Assembly (NCBI GenBank): GCA_038244535.1
Contig: JBBRTJ010000018.1
Span: 1-43,963 of the forward strand
DNA: 43,963 nucleotides
Direction of reading: 5' to 3'
Origin: JBBRTJ01 sp038244535
GTDB taxonomy: Bacteria; Actinomycetota; Acidimicrobiia; Acidimicrobiales; Ilumatobacteraceae
Every line of letters starts with the position of its first letter. Within the stretch, counting starts at the first letter, position 1. Positions 23,196-31,338 of this stretch are shown in pieces. Made by a program: the position numbers and the translations under genes. The notes under the pieces are model-generated. The model saw only the letters and a list, made by a program, of their open reading frames with translations. It had not been told where the DNA came from and searched no databases.

Positions 23196-24467
23196 TCAGA
23201 AGCCCGGTGCGGCCGCCGGGTTCGCGGTGGCGGTGCTGGCCGTGACGCCGTAGATGACCACTGGGGCCCCATCGGGCACGGTCGTGAACGCGTCGTCGGC
23301 ATCGGCCTTGCTCAGGCGGATGCAGCCGTCGCTGCCGGGTTCGGCCGGCACGACGGGCGCACCGTGGACGGCCCACCCGCGATCGAAGTAGAGCGGCCGG
23401 TACAGCGTGCCGCGAGGGGCCGCGACAAGGCCGTCGACGCGCCGCAGCACCGTGAACGTCCCCAGCGGAGTGACCGCACTGGCCGGGGTCCCCGAGCGGT
23501 CGGTGAACGTGCGCCCCGAACCGGTCGACGCGTTGAGGATGGCCACGGTGCCGTCCCGGCTCACCAGGAAGGCGAGCTGTCGATCGACATCGACTTCGAT
23601 GTGGGGCCCGACGACCGACCGCGGTCCCGCTCCGGTGGGGGCGCCGAGGCGAGCAACGACCTCGGGGGTCGCCCGCCCGTCTCGCGCCAGCCCCTCGTGC
23701 TTCTGGAAGGCGATGACGGCCGAGGCCGTCGCCTCGCGGTAGCGGCCATCGGCGGGACCGGGCCGGTAGCCGAGCGCCGCGAGCCGTCGCTGCAGGACCG
23801 CAACGTCGTCGCCGGTGCTGCCGGCCTGCAGCGTGCCTTCGCTGGTCGCCCCCTCGACCGGTGCCGAGGTCGATGCTGACTGGGGCGCGACCAGGTCCCG
23901 GTAGGCAACCGCGAGCCCGGCCGAGGTCTGGGGTCCGTAGACCCCGTCAACGGTGACCTTCGCCGCCCGCTGCAGGGCCTCGATGGCCGCACGGGTGGCG
24001 GGGCCGAAGATGCCGTCGATCTGGCCGCGGTAGAAGCCGAGCTCGGTCATGACCGCTTGCAGCACCTCGACCGGTCGCGCCGCGCCGACCCCGGCGGCAA
24101 CGAGCGCCTTGGCCGAGGCAGCATCCATCCGACCTGTGGCGGGCAGGCCCCCGTCACGCTGGAAGCTGGCGAGGGCCGACTCGGTCGAGCTCCCGAAGGT
24201 GGCGTCGACCACCCCTCGGTAGTAGCCGAGGCCACCGAGCACAGACTGCAGCGCGGCCACGACGACATCGGCCCCTGATCGGGGTGCTTGGCCGCCGGCT
24301 TCGACCTCGACCCCGGGGGCGACCCCGCTCCGTGAGGGCACCAAGCTCGAGGTCGTCACCGCCGCGCGCTCGTCGTCGAACCCGCACGACGTCACCGCGA
24401 CGAGCGCGACGAGCACCGCGCCGACGAGTCGAGCGCGGCGCATCGACCGGGGCAGGCGGGACAGCAC
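23196..24467 (-). CDS. L,D-transpeptidase lipoprotein with three peptidoglycan-binding repeats
   Basis: A 423-residue exported protein. The GTG at 24467 is chosen because TAGCCT lies 8 bases upstream; the alternative ATG at 24443 gives 415 residues, and both keep the lipoprotein signal with lipobox VTSC. Three PG_binding_1 repeats follow, with LGGLGYYRGVVDATFG, LGFYRGQIDGIFG and LGYRPGPADGRY. The C-terminal YkuD domain has the catalytic HGAP...SDGCIRLS motif with His and Cys. Such enzymes make 3-3 crosslinks or attach proteins to peptidoglycan. It sits within the his-trp cluster, between groES and hisI on the same strand. Confidence 0.92.
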   Translation of the reverse strand: MLSRLPRSMRRARLVGAVLVALVAVTSCGFDDERAAVTTSSLVPSRSGVAPGVEVEAGGQAPRSGADVVVAALQSVLGGLGYYRGVVDATFGSSTESALASFQRDGGLPATGRMDAASAKALVAAGVGAARPVEVLQAVMTELGFYRGQIDGIFGPATRAAIEALQRAAKVTVDGVYGPQTSAGLAVAYRDLVAPQSASTSAPVEGATSEGTLQAGSTGDDVAVLQRRLAALGYRPGPADGRYREATASAVIAFQKHEGLARDGRATPEVVARLGAPTGAGPRSVVGPHIEVDVDRQLAFLVSRDGTVAILNASTGSGRTFTDRSGTPASAVTPLGTFTVLRRVDGLVAAPRGTLYRPLYFDRGWAVHGAPVVPAEPGSDGCIRLSKADADDAFTTVPDGAPVVIYGVTASTATANPAAAPGF

Positions 24468-24475
24468 GGATGGGC

Positions 24476-24481
24476 AGGCTA
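24476..24481 (-). promoter_or_regulatory. -10 box of a leaderless promoter (L,D-transpeptidase)
   Basis: TAGCCT on the minus strand, 8 bases before the GTG at 24467. It supports that start over the ATG 24 bases downstream. Confidence 0.45.
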
Positions 24482-24522
24482 GGGACCGATGCCGCCGCCG
24501 TCCGGTCGGGTCCCTCGCTGGG

Positions 24523-24852
24523 CTACAGGTACAGACCCGTTGAACCTTCGACCCGCTCGGCGGCCACGGCGTGCAGGTCGCGCTCGCGCAACATGATGAA
24601 GTCGTCGCCTTGCACCTCGACCTCGTAACGGTCGTCGGGACTGAAGAGCACTCGGTCACCAACCTCGGCGGCTCGGACGTTCTGACCGACCGCAACCACT
24701 TCGGCCCACACCAGTCGCTTGGCGACCTGCGCGGTCGCGGGGATCAGGATGCCGCCGCTCGTGCGGCGCTCGCCCTCGTCGCGCGAGAGCCTGACGAGCA
24801 ACCGGTCGTTCAACATCTTGATCGGGAGCTTGTCGTCAGCACCGGTGGCCAT
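24523..24852 (-). CDS. groES: GroES-type co-chaperonin, without groEL beside it
   Basis: A 109-residue Cpn10-fold protein: IKMLNDRLLVRLSRDEGERRTSGGILIPATAQ at the N-terminus with the mobile-loop region (ERRTSGGILIP), then AEVVAVGQNVRAAEVGDRVLFS and FIMLRERDLHAV. It is about 10 residues longer than E. coli GroES, with a C-terminal tail ending STGLYL, and its loop differs from the usual E.TASGGIVLP. No groEL is adjacent. It could be a secondary co-chaperonin rather than the main one. The start ATG has TATCGT 7 bases upstream; the divergent hydrolase starts 25 bases away. The open frame beyond the ATG is shadow. Confidence 0.88.
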   Translation of the reverse strand: MATGADDKLPIKMLNDRLLVRLSRDEGERRTSGGILIPATAQVAKRLVWAEVVAVGQNVRAAEVGDRVLFSPDDRYEVEVQGDDFIMLRERDLHAVAAERVEGSTGLYL

Positions 24853-24859
24853 GGGGCCG

Positions 24860-24869
24860 ACGATACGTT
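24860..24869. promoter_or_regulatory. Overlapping divergent -10 boxes (groES and alpha/beta hydrolase)
   Basis: ACGATACGTT contains TATCGT on the minus strand (24865-24860), 7 bases before the groES ATG, and TACGTT on the plus strand (24864-24869), 7 bases before the hydrolase GTG. The two hexamers share two bases, and the whole gap between start codons is 24 bases. Confidence 0.55.
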
Positions 24870-24876
24870 CTCGCCC

Positions 24877-25506
24877 GTGACCGCTGGAACCGTGGTGTGG
24901 GTCGAGACCCACGATGGCCTCTCGCTCGAAGGCGAGCTCGTGCTCCCGGCCGGGGCAGTCGGCGGGGCGGTGATCCTCCATCCCCATCCGCTCTACGGGG
25001 GTGACCTGGCCAACCCCGTCGTGGCGGCGATGGCCCGAGGCTTCGCTGAGGCCGGCTTCGCCACGCTCCGGGTCAACTTCCGCGGCGTGGGCGCCTCGGA
25101 CGGCGAGCACGGCGGTGGCGAGGCCGAGCGGCTCGACGCGGCCGGTGCCCTCGATCTGCTTGCCAGCGTCATCGCCGACGGTCCCCTGGTGCTGGCGGGC
25201 TACTCGTTCGGCGCCGACGTGGCGCTGGCCGTGGTCCACCCCCGCATCGAGGCGTGGCTGGCGGTCGCGCCGCCTCTGGCCGTGCTGCCGGCAACGTCGT
25301 GCATCGCGGCCCGGGACCACCGGCGCAAGGTGCTCCTCGTGCCCGAGCACGACCAGTTCGATCCACCCGCGCGCGTGGCCGAGCGGATCGAGGGCTGGGA
25401 GGCGACGACGGTCGAGATCGTCGCCATGGCCGACCACTTCTTGGGCGCGAGCACCGGCGCGGTGGCGGCGGCCGCCGCTCGCCTGGGCGCCTCGCTGGTC
25501 AGCTGA
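24877..25506 (+). CDS. Alpha/beta hydrolase
   Basis: A 209-residue serine hydrolase of the small alpha/beta group often labelled dienelactone hydrolase-like. ILHPHPLYGG with the oxyanion region, VNFRGVGAS, nucleophile Ser110 in AGYSFGAD, an acid Asp in PEHDQFDPP and the catalytic His in ADHFLG are all present. Substrate unknown. The start is a GTG with TACGTT 7 bases upstream; the much longer open frame upstream runs through groES and is shadow. The 3' end overlaps the convergent BsuPI lipoprotein gene by 8 bases. Confidence 0.88.
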   Translation: MTAGTVVWVETHDGLSLEGELVLPAGAVGGAVILHPHPLYGGDLANPVVAAMARGFAEAGFATLRVNFRGVGASDGEHGGGEAERLDAAGALDLLASVIADGPLVLAGYSFGADVALAVVHPRIEAWLAVAPPLAVLPATSCIAARDHRRKVLLVPEHDQFDPPARVAERIEGWEATTVEIVAMADHFLGASTGAVAAAAARLGASLVS

Positions 25507-26104
25507 CGGTGATGGGCACGGTGACGTCGGCCGGGTTGGGGGTCGACACCCAGATCAGCGATGCCGTGTAGGGCCCTGGCGCCAAGGTGAACGGACGCTG
25601 CTCGGTGATGCGATAGGTGACGGTGCCGCCGGCGAAGATGCGCTCGCACCGCATCACCTGGGTGAACGAGCGCCCAGTGCTCCAGCGATACACCTCGGCG
25701 CCACTTTGCTTCAGCACGACGTCCGCGGCTCGGCCATCTGCGAACACCAAGGTGATGGGCTGATCGGTGACGTTCTTCAAGCTGACGACCCAGGTCGTGC
25801 CCTTCCCCTGGGTGATGGCGGGCTCGGCTCTGACACCCGCTTGGAGCGACTCGGGGCCGACGAACTGGTCGAGGGGCGGGCAGAGGTCGCCCCTCACCGG
25901 CTCGCCGCCCTGGTCCGTCGGGACCGCGGTGGTCGTGACCCCCGCAGCTGGGTCGGTGACCCCGGGGATGCCGGCGTCGCCGGGGCTGGTGCGCTTGGCC
26001 GTGGTCGACGGCGTGCCCTGAGGCCCACCGTTGCTGTCGCAGCCGACGAGCAGCACGGCCGCGCCGATCGCCAGCACCGCGCCGGCTCGCCTCAGCGCAC
26101 TCAT
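25499..26104 (-). CDS. Lipoprotein with a BsuPI-like domain
   Basis: A 201-residue lipoprotein: signal MSALRRAGAVLAIGAAVLLVGC with lipobox LVGC, a Thr/Pro/Gly linker to about residue 75, then a beta-sandwich resembling the BsuPI (intracellular proteinase inhibitor) domain (VVSLKNVTDQPITLVFADGR, EVYRWSTGRSFTQ, GPYTASLIW). BsuPI-like domains are found in secreted proteins and are thought to bind proteins. The start ATG overlaps the hisF stop (ATGA), so it is co-translated with the histidine genes although it acts outside the membrane. The 3' end runs 8 bases into the opposite hydrolase gene. Confidence 0.8.
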   Translation of the reverse strand: MSALRRAGAVLAIGAAVLLVGCDSNGGPQGTPSTTAKRTSPGDAGIPGVTDPAAGVTTTAVPTDQGGEPVRGDLCPPLDQFVGPESLQAGVRAEPAITQGKGTTWVVSLKNVTDQPITLVFADGRAADVVLKQSGAEVYRWSTGRSFTQVMRCERIFAGGTVTYRITEQRPFTLAPGPYTASLIWVSTPNPADVTVPITVS

Positions 26105-26868
26105 GCCGGACGCACCGATACGCCCTGAGCCGCCAGTGCTGCCTTCGCCTCGGCCACCGTGTGCTCGCCGAAGTGAAAGATGCTGGCGGCCAGCACAGCG
26201 TCGGCCCCGCCCAGAAGGACACCGTCGGCGAGGTGCTCGAGGGTCCCGACGCCACCACTGGCGATGACCGGGACGTTGACCGCATCGCTGATCGCCCGCG
26301 TGAGGGCCAGGTCGAATCCGTCGCGGGTGCCGTCGCGGTCCATGGACGTGATGAGCAGCTCGCCGGCACCGAGGGCCACCGCTTGGCGGGCCCAGTCGAC
26401 GGCGTCGAGACCGGTCGCGGTCCGGCCTCCGTGCACGACGACCTCCCAGCCCGGCCGGCCGTCAGACCAGGCCCTGGCATCGATCGCGCACACCACGCAC
26501 TGCGCCCCGAACTCGGTGGCCAGCTCATCGATCAGTGCGGGACGCTGCACTGCCGAAGTGTTGACGCTGACCTTGTCGGCCCCGACACGAAGCAGGGCTC
26601 GGGCGTCGTCGACCGAGCGGATGCCTCCGCCGATCGTGAAGGGGATGAACACCTGCTCGGCGGTGCGACGGGCGACGTCGACCATCGTGTCGCGCCCGTC
26701 GCTCGACGCCGTGATGTCGAGGAAGACCAGCTCGTCGGCGCCTTCGGCGTCGTAGCGGGCGGCCAGCTCGACGGGGTCACCTGCGTCGCGCAGGCCCACG
26801 AAGTTGACGCCCTTCACCACTCGCCCCCCAGTGACGTCGAGGCAGGGGATCACCCGCGCGGTCCGCAT
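26101..26868 (-). CDS. hisF: Imidazole glycerol phosphate synthase, cyclase subunit
   Basis: HisF joins ammonia from HisH to PRFAR, giving IGP and AICAR. It has 255 residues. Catalytic Asp11 is in VIPCLDVTGGRVVKGV and the second Asp in CAIDAR. The two phosphate sites are IGGGIRSVDDA and ASGGVGTLEHL, the half-barrel repeat of the family. The start ATG lies 12 bases after the hisA stop, with a TAGGTT 9 bases upstream that may be chance because it includes the hisA stop codon. It is followed by a coupled lipoprotein gene and not by hisI. Confidence 0.96.
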   Translation of the reverse strand: MRTARVIPCLDVTGGRVVKGVNFVGLRDAGDPVELAARYDAEGADELVFLDITASSDGRDTMVDVARRTAEQVFIPFTIGGGIRSVDDARALLRVGADKVSVNTSAVQRPALIDELATEFGAQCVVCAIDARAWSDGRPGWEVVVHGGRTATGLDAVDWARQAVALGAGELLITSMDRDGTRDGFDLALTRAISDAVNVPVIASGGVGTLEHLADGVLLGGADAVLAASIFHFGEHTVAEAKAALAAQGVSVRPA

Positions 26869-26880
26869 CAGGCGGCGAAC

Positions 26881-27618
26881 CTACCGGCCCACCAACGCAG
26901 CGAGGCCGTCACCGACGGTGAAGCGGCCCTCGTAGAGCGCCTTGCCCGTGATCGCCCCGGAGAGCCGGCGACCCTCGACGGCAAGGGCATCGAGAGCCCG
27001 CAGGTCGTCGAGGGTGCCCACACCACCGCTGGCGATCACCGCGATCGCGGTGCGGGCGAGCACCGACACCAACCCCTCGAGATCGGGGCCGGTGAGCATG
27101 CCGTCACGGCCGATCTCGGTGACGACGAGCGCGGCCACACCCACGCCCTCGAAGCGAGGCAGCACGTCGAGCACGCTGGCCCCGGCGCTGGCCAGCCAAC
27201 CCCGCACCGCCACCTCGCCACTGCGGGCATCGAGGCCGACGGCGACGGGCTGGCGGGCTGCGATCGCCGCCACCAGGGCAGGGTCTTCGAGTGCGGCCGT
27301 GCCCAGCACGACGCGAGCGACGCCGGCATCGGCAAGGGCCGCGGCGGACGCCTCGGAGCGCACGCCACCGCCGCTCTGCACGCAGGCCCCGAGCGGACCG
27401 ACGGCCGCCGCGACCGCGCCGACGACGGCCCGGTTGACCGGCTCGCCCGTGCGCGCCGCGTCGAGGTCGACGACGTGGATCCAGCGCGCCCCGGCAGTGG
27501 CGAAGCCGATGGCGACGGCCACCGGATCGTCGCCGTAGACGGTCTCGCGGTCGAAGTCACCCTGGGTCAGGCGCACGCAACGCCCGGCGCGCAGGTCGAT
27601 GGCGGGGTAGAGATCCAT
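26881..27618 (-). CDS. hisA: Phosphoribosylformimino-5-aminoimidazole carboxamide ribotide isomerase
   Basis: A 245-residue TIM barrel that isomerises ProFAR to PRFAR. Catalytic Asp8 is in LYPAIDLRAGRCVRL and the second Asp in VGLDARSG; phosphate sites are QSGGGVRS and ASGGVGTLDDL. In many actinobacteria this enzyme (PriA) also does the TrpF reaction. A separate trpF is present here and I see nothing that calls for a dual role, though PriA-type activity cannot be excluded. The ATG was chosen because the conserved block starts there; the frame upstream is shadow. It follows hisH by 8 bases. Confidence 0.94.
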   Translation of the reverse strand: MDLYPAIDLRAGRCVRLTQGDFDRETVYGDDPVAVAIGFATAGARWIHVVDLDAARTGEPVNRAVVGAVAAAVGPLGACVQSGGGVRSEASAAALADAGVARVVLGTAALEDPALVAAIAARQPVAVGLDARSGEVAVRGWLASAGASVLDVLPRFEGVGVAALVVTEIGRDGMLTGPDLEGLVSVLARTAIAVIASGGVGTLDDLRALDALAVEGRRLSGAITGKALYEGRFTVGDGLAALVGR

Positions 27619-27626
27619 GCGCTCGG

Positions 27627-28307
27627 TCAGCTGACGAGCTCGGGTGTCACGGCAACCCGCAGGAAGTTGTGCAGGAGCTGGAGCCCGGCGCGGCCGCTCT
27701 TTTCGGGGTGGAACTGGGTGGCGAACACGTTGCTGTGCCTGACCGCGGCAACGAGGCGCGTGCCGTAGTCGCAGGTCGCCGCGACATCGGCAGGGTCGGT
27801 GGGATCGGCCGCCAGCGAGTGCACGAAGTACAGCCACGGATCGATGCCGAGGTGGTCGAACATCGGGTCATCGGATCGTTGGACCTGCACCGTGTTCCAC
27901 TGCATCTGCGGCCGCTTCACCCCGGGGGGGATCCAACGCACCACGCCGGGCACGATGCCGAGGCCACTGACGCCGGGCGACTCCTCCGAGCCGTCGAACA
28001 GCATCTGCATCCCGACGCAGATCCCGAGGAACGGGCGCCCCGAGTCGACGGCGGCGACGGCCGGGCCGTCGAGCCCGGCCGCCCGAAGCGCTTCCATGCA
28101 GCGCCCAAAGGCACCGACCCCGGGGAGCACGACGGCATCTGCGGTAGCAATGACACCCGGATCGGCCGTCAGCGCCGCGGTCGCGCCCACGAGCTCGAGG
28201 GCTTTGACCGCCGAGCGCAGGTTGCCGATGCCGTAGTCGAGGACCGCCACCCGCGGCGAGCGCTCGGTGACGAGCGGATCGGCGATCCAGCGGGACTCGA
28301 CGGTCAC
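27627..28307 (-). CDS. hisH: Imidazole glycerol phosphate synthase, glutaminase subunit
   Basis: A 226-residue class I glutamine amidotransferase that feeds ammonia to HisF. The triad is Cys97 in FLGICVGMQ, with His and Glu in FHPEKSG. VLDYGIGNLRS normally opens the protein; here it is preceded by about 20 residues (ESRWIADPLVTERS) that look variable. The start is a GTG overlapping the hisB stop (GTGA), so the extension is probably translated. The larger open frame upstream is hisB shadow. Confidence 0.94.
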   Translation of the reverse strand: MTVESRWIADPLVTERSPRVAVLDYGIGNLRSAVKALELVGATAALTADPGVIATADAVVLPGVGAFGRCMEALRAAGLDGPAVAAVDSGRPFLGICVGMQMLFDGSEESPGVSGLGIVPGVVRWIPPGVKRPQMQWNTVQVQRSDDPMFDHLGIDPWLYFVHSLAADPTDPADVAATCDYGTRLVAAVRHSNVFATQFHPEKSGRAGLQLLHNFLRVAVTPELVS

Positions 28308-28903
28308 AGCACGCCCTTGGTGGACGGCACGCCCGAACCCTCGACGCGAACGGCGTCGCGGAGGCACCGGGCCAGCCCCTTGAAGGCGGCCTCGACGATG
28401 TGGTGGACGTTGCGACCGCGCCGCAGCGTGACGTGGAGCGTGATGCCCGCCGCCATGGCGAACGAGGTGATGGCGTGCTCGGCCAGGCTCGGGTCGAAGG
28501 GTGGGTTGCCGAGCGGGATCGCCTCGGGCAGCTCGACGTCCCACACGACGAACGGCCGGCCCGAGAGATCGAGGGCGATCTCGACCAACGCCTCGTCGAG
28601 CGGGTACAGGCCGCTGGCGAAGCGGCGCACGCCGGCCTTGTCGCCGAGCGCCTCGCGGAAGGCCTCGCCGAGCACGATCGCGGTGTCCTCGACGGTGTGG
28701 TGGCTGTCGACGTGCAGGTCGCCGGTGGCGGTCACGACGAGGTCGAAGCCGCCGTGGCGCCCGATTTGGTCGAGCATGTGGTCGTAGAACGGCAGGCCCG
28801 TCGACACGCGGGGGGCCACCCCCGTGCCGTCGAGGTCGATGGTCACCTCGACGGTGGTCTCCTTGGTGGACCGCCGCTGGGTGGCCGTGCGGACACCGCT
28901 CAT
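28304..28903 (-). CDS. hisB: Imidazoleglycerol-phosphate dehydratase
   Basis: A 199-residue monofunctional IGPD; no phosphatase domain is fused, as usual outside enterobacteria. The manganese-binding repeats are FYDHMLDQIGRHGGFD, DSHHTVEDTAI and later AGITLHV and NVHHIVEAAFKGLA. ATKETxV-like RRSTKETTVEV opens the fold. The ATG overlaps the hisC stop (ATGA). It is the third gene of hisDCBHAF. Confidence 0.96.
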   Translation of the reverse strand: MSGVRTATQRRSTKETTVEVTIDLDGTGVAPRVSTGLPFYDHMLDQIGRHGGFDLVVTATGDLHVDSHHTVEDTAIVLGEAFREALGDKAGVRRFASGLYPLDEALVEIALDLSGRPFVVWDVELPEAIPLGNPPFDPSLAEHAITSFAMAAGITLHVTLRRGRNVHHIVEAAFKGLARCLRDAVRVEGSGVPSTKGVL

Positions 28904-29985
28904 GCCAGCACCTCCGAGAGAGCATCGAGGAAGCGATCGTCTTCCTCGGTCGTGCCGATCGTGACCCGCAGGCACCCGCTCAACCGGGGCCAGCCGCTGC
29001 AGTCTCGGATGAGGACCGAGCGATCGAGGAGGCCCTGCCAGACCTGGCGACCCGGCACCGTGCGGGGCCGGAACAGGATGAAGTTGGCCGCCGACGGCCA
29101 CACGTCGACCGGCAACACGGCCAGCCGTGCGGCCAGGCGCTCACGCTCGGCCACGATCCCGCCCACCCGGGCCTCCATCTCGTCGCTGAAGCGCAGCGCC
29201 AGGCAGCCGGCGAGCTGCTTGGCGGCGTCGAGGTGGTACGGCAGCGCGACCTTGTCGAGCTCGGCGACGAGCCAGCTCGGCCCGACGAGGTAGCCGAGGC
29301 GGGCCGCCGCCATCGACCACGTCTTCGAAAACGTCCGCGTGACGACCAGCGGCGTGTCCTCGTCGATCAGCTCGAGGGCCGACCATGGGGCGAACTGCCC
29401 GTAGGCCTCATCGACCACGACGATGCCCGGCGCGAGGTCGACGACATCGCGCACGAGCGCTTCGGGCTCGACCATGCCCGTGGGGTTGTTGGGCGAGCAC
29501 AGGAACGCGATGATCGGGTCGTTGGCGGCGATGACCCTGCGCACCTCGGCGACGTCGAGGGTGAAGTCCCCACGGCGCTCACCCTCGGCCACCGTCGCAC
29601 CAGTGAGCCGTGCGATGTGGCCGTGCAGCTGGTACGTCGGCTCGAACGTAGCCACCGTGCGCCCAGGCCCGGCGTAGGTGAGCAGCAGGGTCTGGAGCAC
29701 CTCGTTGGAGCCGTTGGCCGCGAACACCTGAGTCGGTTCGACCCCGTGCAGCTCGGCGATGGCCGTGCGCAAGGCAGTGGCGGCGCGGTCGGGGTAGCGG
29801 TGCCACTCGAGACGGCTCAGCTCTGCCGCCAGTGCATCACGCCACGCAGCGGGCGGCGGGACGGCCGACTCATTGGTGTTGAGGCGGACCTCGACGTCGA
29901 CCTGGGGCGAGTGGTAGCCCTCGAGGGCCGCGAGATCGTCGCGCACCGCGGGACGCCGGCGGCCGGGCACCGTACCGCTGCTCAT
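28900..29985 (-). CDS. hisC: Histidinol-phosphate aminotransferase
   Basis: A 361-residue fold type I PLP enzyme that transfers the amino group from glutamate to imidazole acetol phosphate. VRLNTNESAVPPP is the usual N-terminal substrate loop, SPNNPTG the central motif, VVVDEAYGQF holds the cofactor-binding Asp and Tyr, and RTFSKTWSMAAARLGY has the PLP lysine; SSxNF-like SAANFILFR and the C-terminal LRVTIGT follow. The start ATG overlaps the hisD stop (ATGA); the frame upstream is hisD shadow. Confidence 0.95.
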   Translation of the reverse strand: MSSGTVPGRRRPAVRDDLAALEGYHSPQVDVEVRLNTNESAVPPPAAWRDALAAELSRLEWHRYPDRAATALRTAIAELHGVEPTQVFAANGSNEVLQTLLLTYAGPGRTVATFEPTYQLHGHIARLTGATVAEGERRGDFTLDVAEVRRVIAANDPIIAFLCSPNNPTGMVEPEALVRDVVDLAPGIVVVDEAYGQFAPWSALELIDEDTPLVVTRTFSKTWSMAAARLGYLVGPSWLVAELDKVALPYHLDAAKQLAGCLALRFSDEMEARVGGIVAERERLAARLAVLPVDVWPSAANFILFRPRTVPGRQVWQGLLDRSVLIRDCSGWPRLSGCLRVTIGTTEEDDRFLDALSEVLA

Positions 29986-31271
29986 GGCCCCACCCGGAGC
30001 CGCACCGACTCGGCATGAGCGGCGAGCCCCTCGGCCTCGGCGATGGCGAGCACGTGCGGCGCCACCGTTCGCAGTCCGGCCTCGCTGGCCGTGATGACGT
30101 GCACCTGCTTCAGGAAGTCCGTGACCGTGAGGGCCTGGCCGAACCGTGCAGAGCCGTACACGGGCAGCACGTGGCTGGGACCGGCGACGTAGTCGCCGAC
30201 GCTGGCCGGTGACCACGGCCCGCAGAAGACCGCCCCGGCGTGGCGGACCAGGGCGACGAGCGGCTCTGGATCGGCCACGATCAGCTCGAGGTGCTCGGGG
30301 GCGATGGCGTTGGCCACCTCGATGGCGGCCTCGGGCCCGTCGACGACGACCGACCAACCCGACCGGGCGAACGTCGCCACGATGTCGTCGCGCCGGGGTG
30401 ACCGCGCCACCAGGCGAACGATCTCGGACTCGATCGCATCGGCGACAGCCGGGTCCCAGGTGACCAGCCACGCCAGGCCGTCGGGGCCATGCTCGGCCTG
30501 GAGGATCACGTCGATCGCCGCGTAGGCCGGTGGGGCCGACCCATCGGCGACGACCACGACCTCGCTCGGACCGGTGAACGACGACGGCACCCCGACCAGG
30601 CCCTGGCCGGCCACCTCGCGCTTGGCCAGCGCGACGTAGACGTTGCCGGGACCGACGATCACGTCGACGGGATCGATGGTCTCGGTGCCGTACGCCATGG
30701 CGGCAATGGCCTGCGCTCCGCCGATGCGGTGGACCTCGTCGACCCCGGCGAGGGCCGCGGCGGCCAGCGTGGCGTCGGGCAGGTCGCCGGAGCGGTCCGG
30801 TGGTGCGCACAGCACGAGGCGCTCGACCCCGGCGACCCGAGCGGGCACCGCAGTCATGAGCACGGTCGACGGATACACGGCGCGCCCACCAGGGACGTAC
30901 AAGCCGCCGCGGTCGACCGGGACGGACAGCGACCGAACCTCGACGCCCGACCGCTCGAACCGGTGCGCTGGGATCACCTGGCCTCGGTGGAAGGCGTCGA
31001 TGGCGTCGCGAGCCGCCGTCAGCGCCTCGCGCAACGGGTCAGGGATCCGAGCGAGCGCGCCCTCGAGCTCCGCCGCTGAGACCCGGGTGACGGGCACGTC
31101 GACACGGTCGAAGCGGTTGGTGCAGGCCCGCACGGCCTCGTCACCACCGGCTCGCACCTCGGCCAGGATGGCCCGCACCGCCTCGACCGGACCGGCCGAC
31201 ACCGGCTCGGGCCGCGGCAGCGCCGACCGCAAAGGGCCACGAACGCCGCGCAGATCCAGCCGGGTGAGCAT
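29982..31271 (-). CDS. hisD: Histidinol dehydrogenase
   Basis: A 429-residue zinc enzyme that oxidises histidinol to histidine in two NAD-dependent steps. Motifs seen are PVDRGGLYVPGG, IVGPGNVYVALAKREV, PSEVVVVAD, the zinc-binding QAEHGPDG, APEHLEL, and AGPSHVLPVYGSARFGQALTVTDFLK. The start ATG is chosen because LTRLDLRG is the normal N-terminus; the frame upstream is shadow of the divergent small gene. A TAGCCT lies 10 bases before the ATG. It heads the minus-strand his operon; hisG and hisE are absent from the window. Confidence 0.96.
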   Translation of the reverse strand: MLTRLDLRGVRGPLRSALPRPEPVSAGPVEAVRAILAEVRAGGDEAVRACTNRFDRVDVPVTRVSAAELEGALARIPDPLREALTAARDAIDAFHRGQVIPAHRFERSGVEVRSLSVPVDRGGLYVPGGRAVYPSTVLMTAVPARVAGVERLVLCAPPDRSGDLPDATLAAAALAGVDEVHRIGGAQAIAAMAYGTETIDPVDVIVGPGNVYVALAKREVAGQGLVGVPSSFTGPSEVVVVADGSAPPAYAAIDVILQAEHGPDGLAWLVTWDPAVADAIESEIVRLVARSPRRDDIVATFARSGWSVVVDGPEAAIEVANAIAPEHLELIVADPEPLVALVRHAGAVFCGPWSPASVGDYVAGPSHVLPVYGSARFGQALTVTDFLKQVHVITASEAGLRTVAPHVLAIAEAEGLAAHAESVRLRVGP

Positions 31272-31338
31272 GAGGCGGCCGAGGCTACCGGCCAGGCTGA
31301 GGCCCTCCCGAACCGTTTGCGTGGACCAGACTCGCCCG

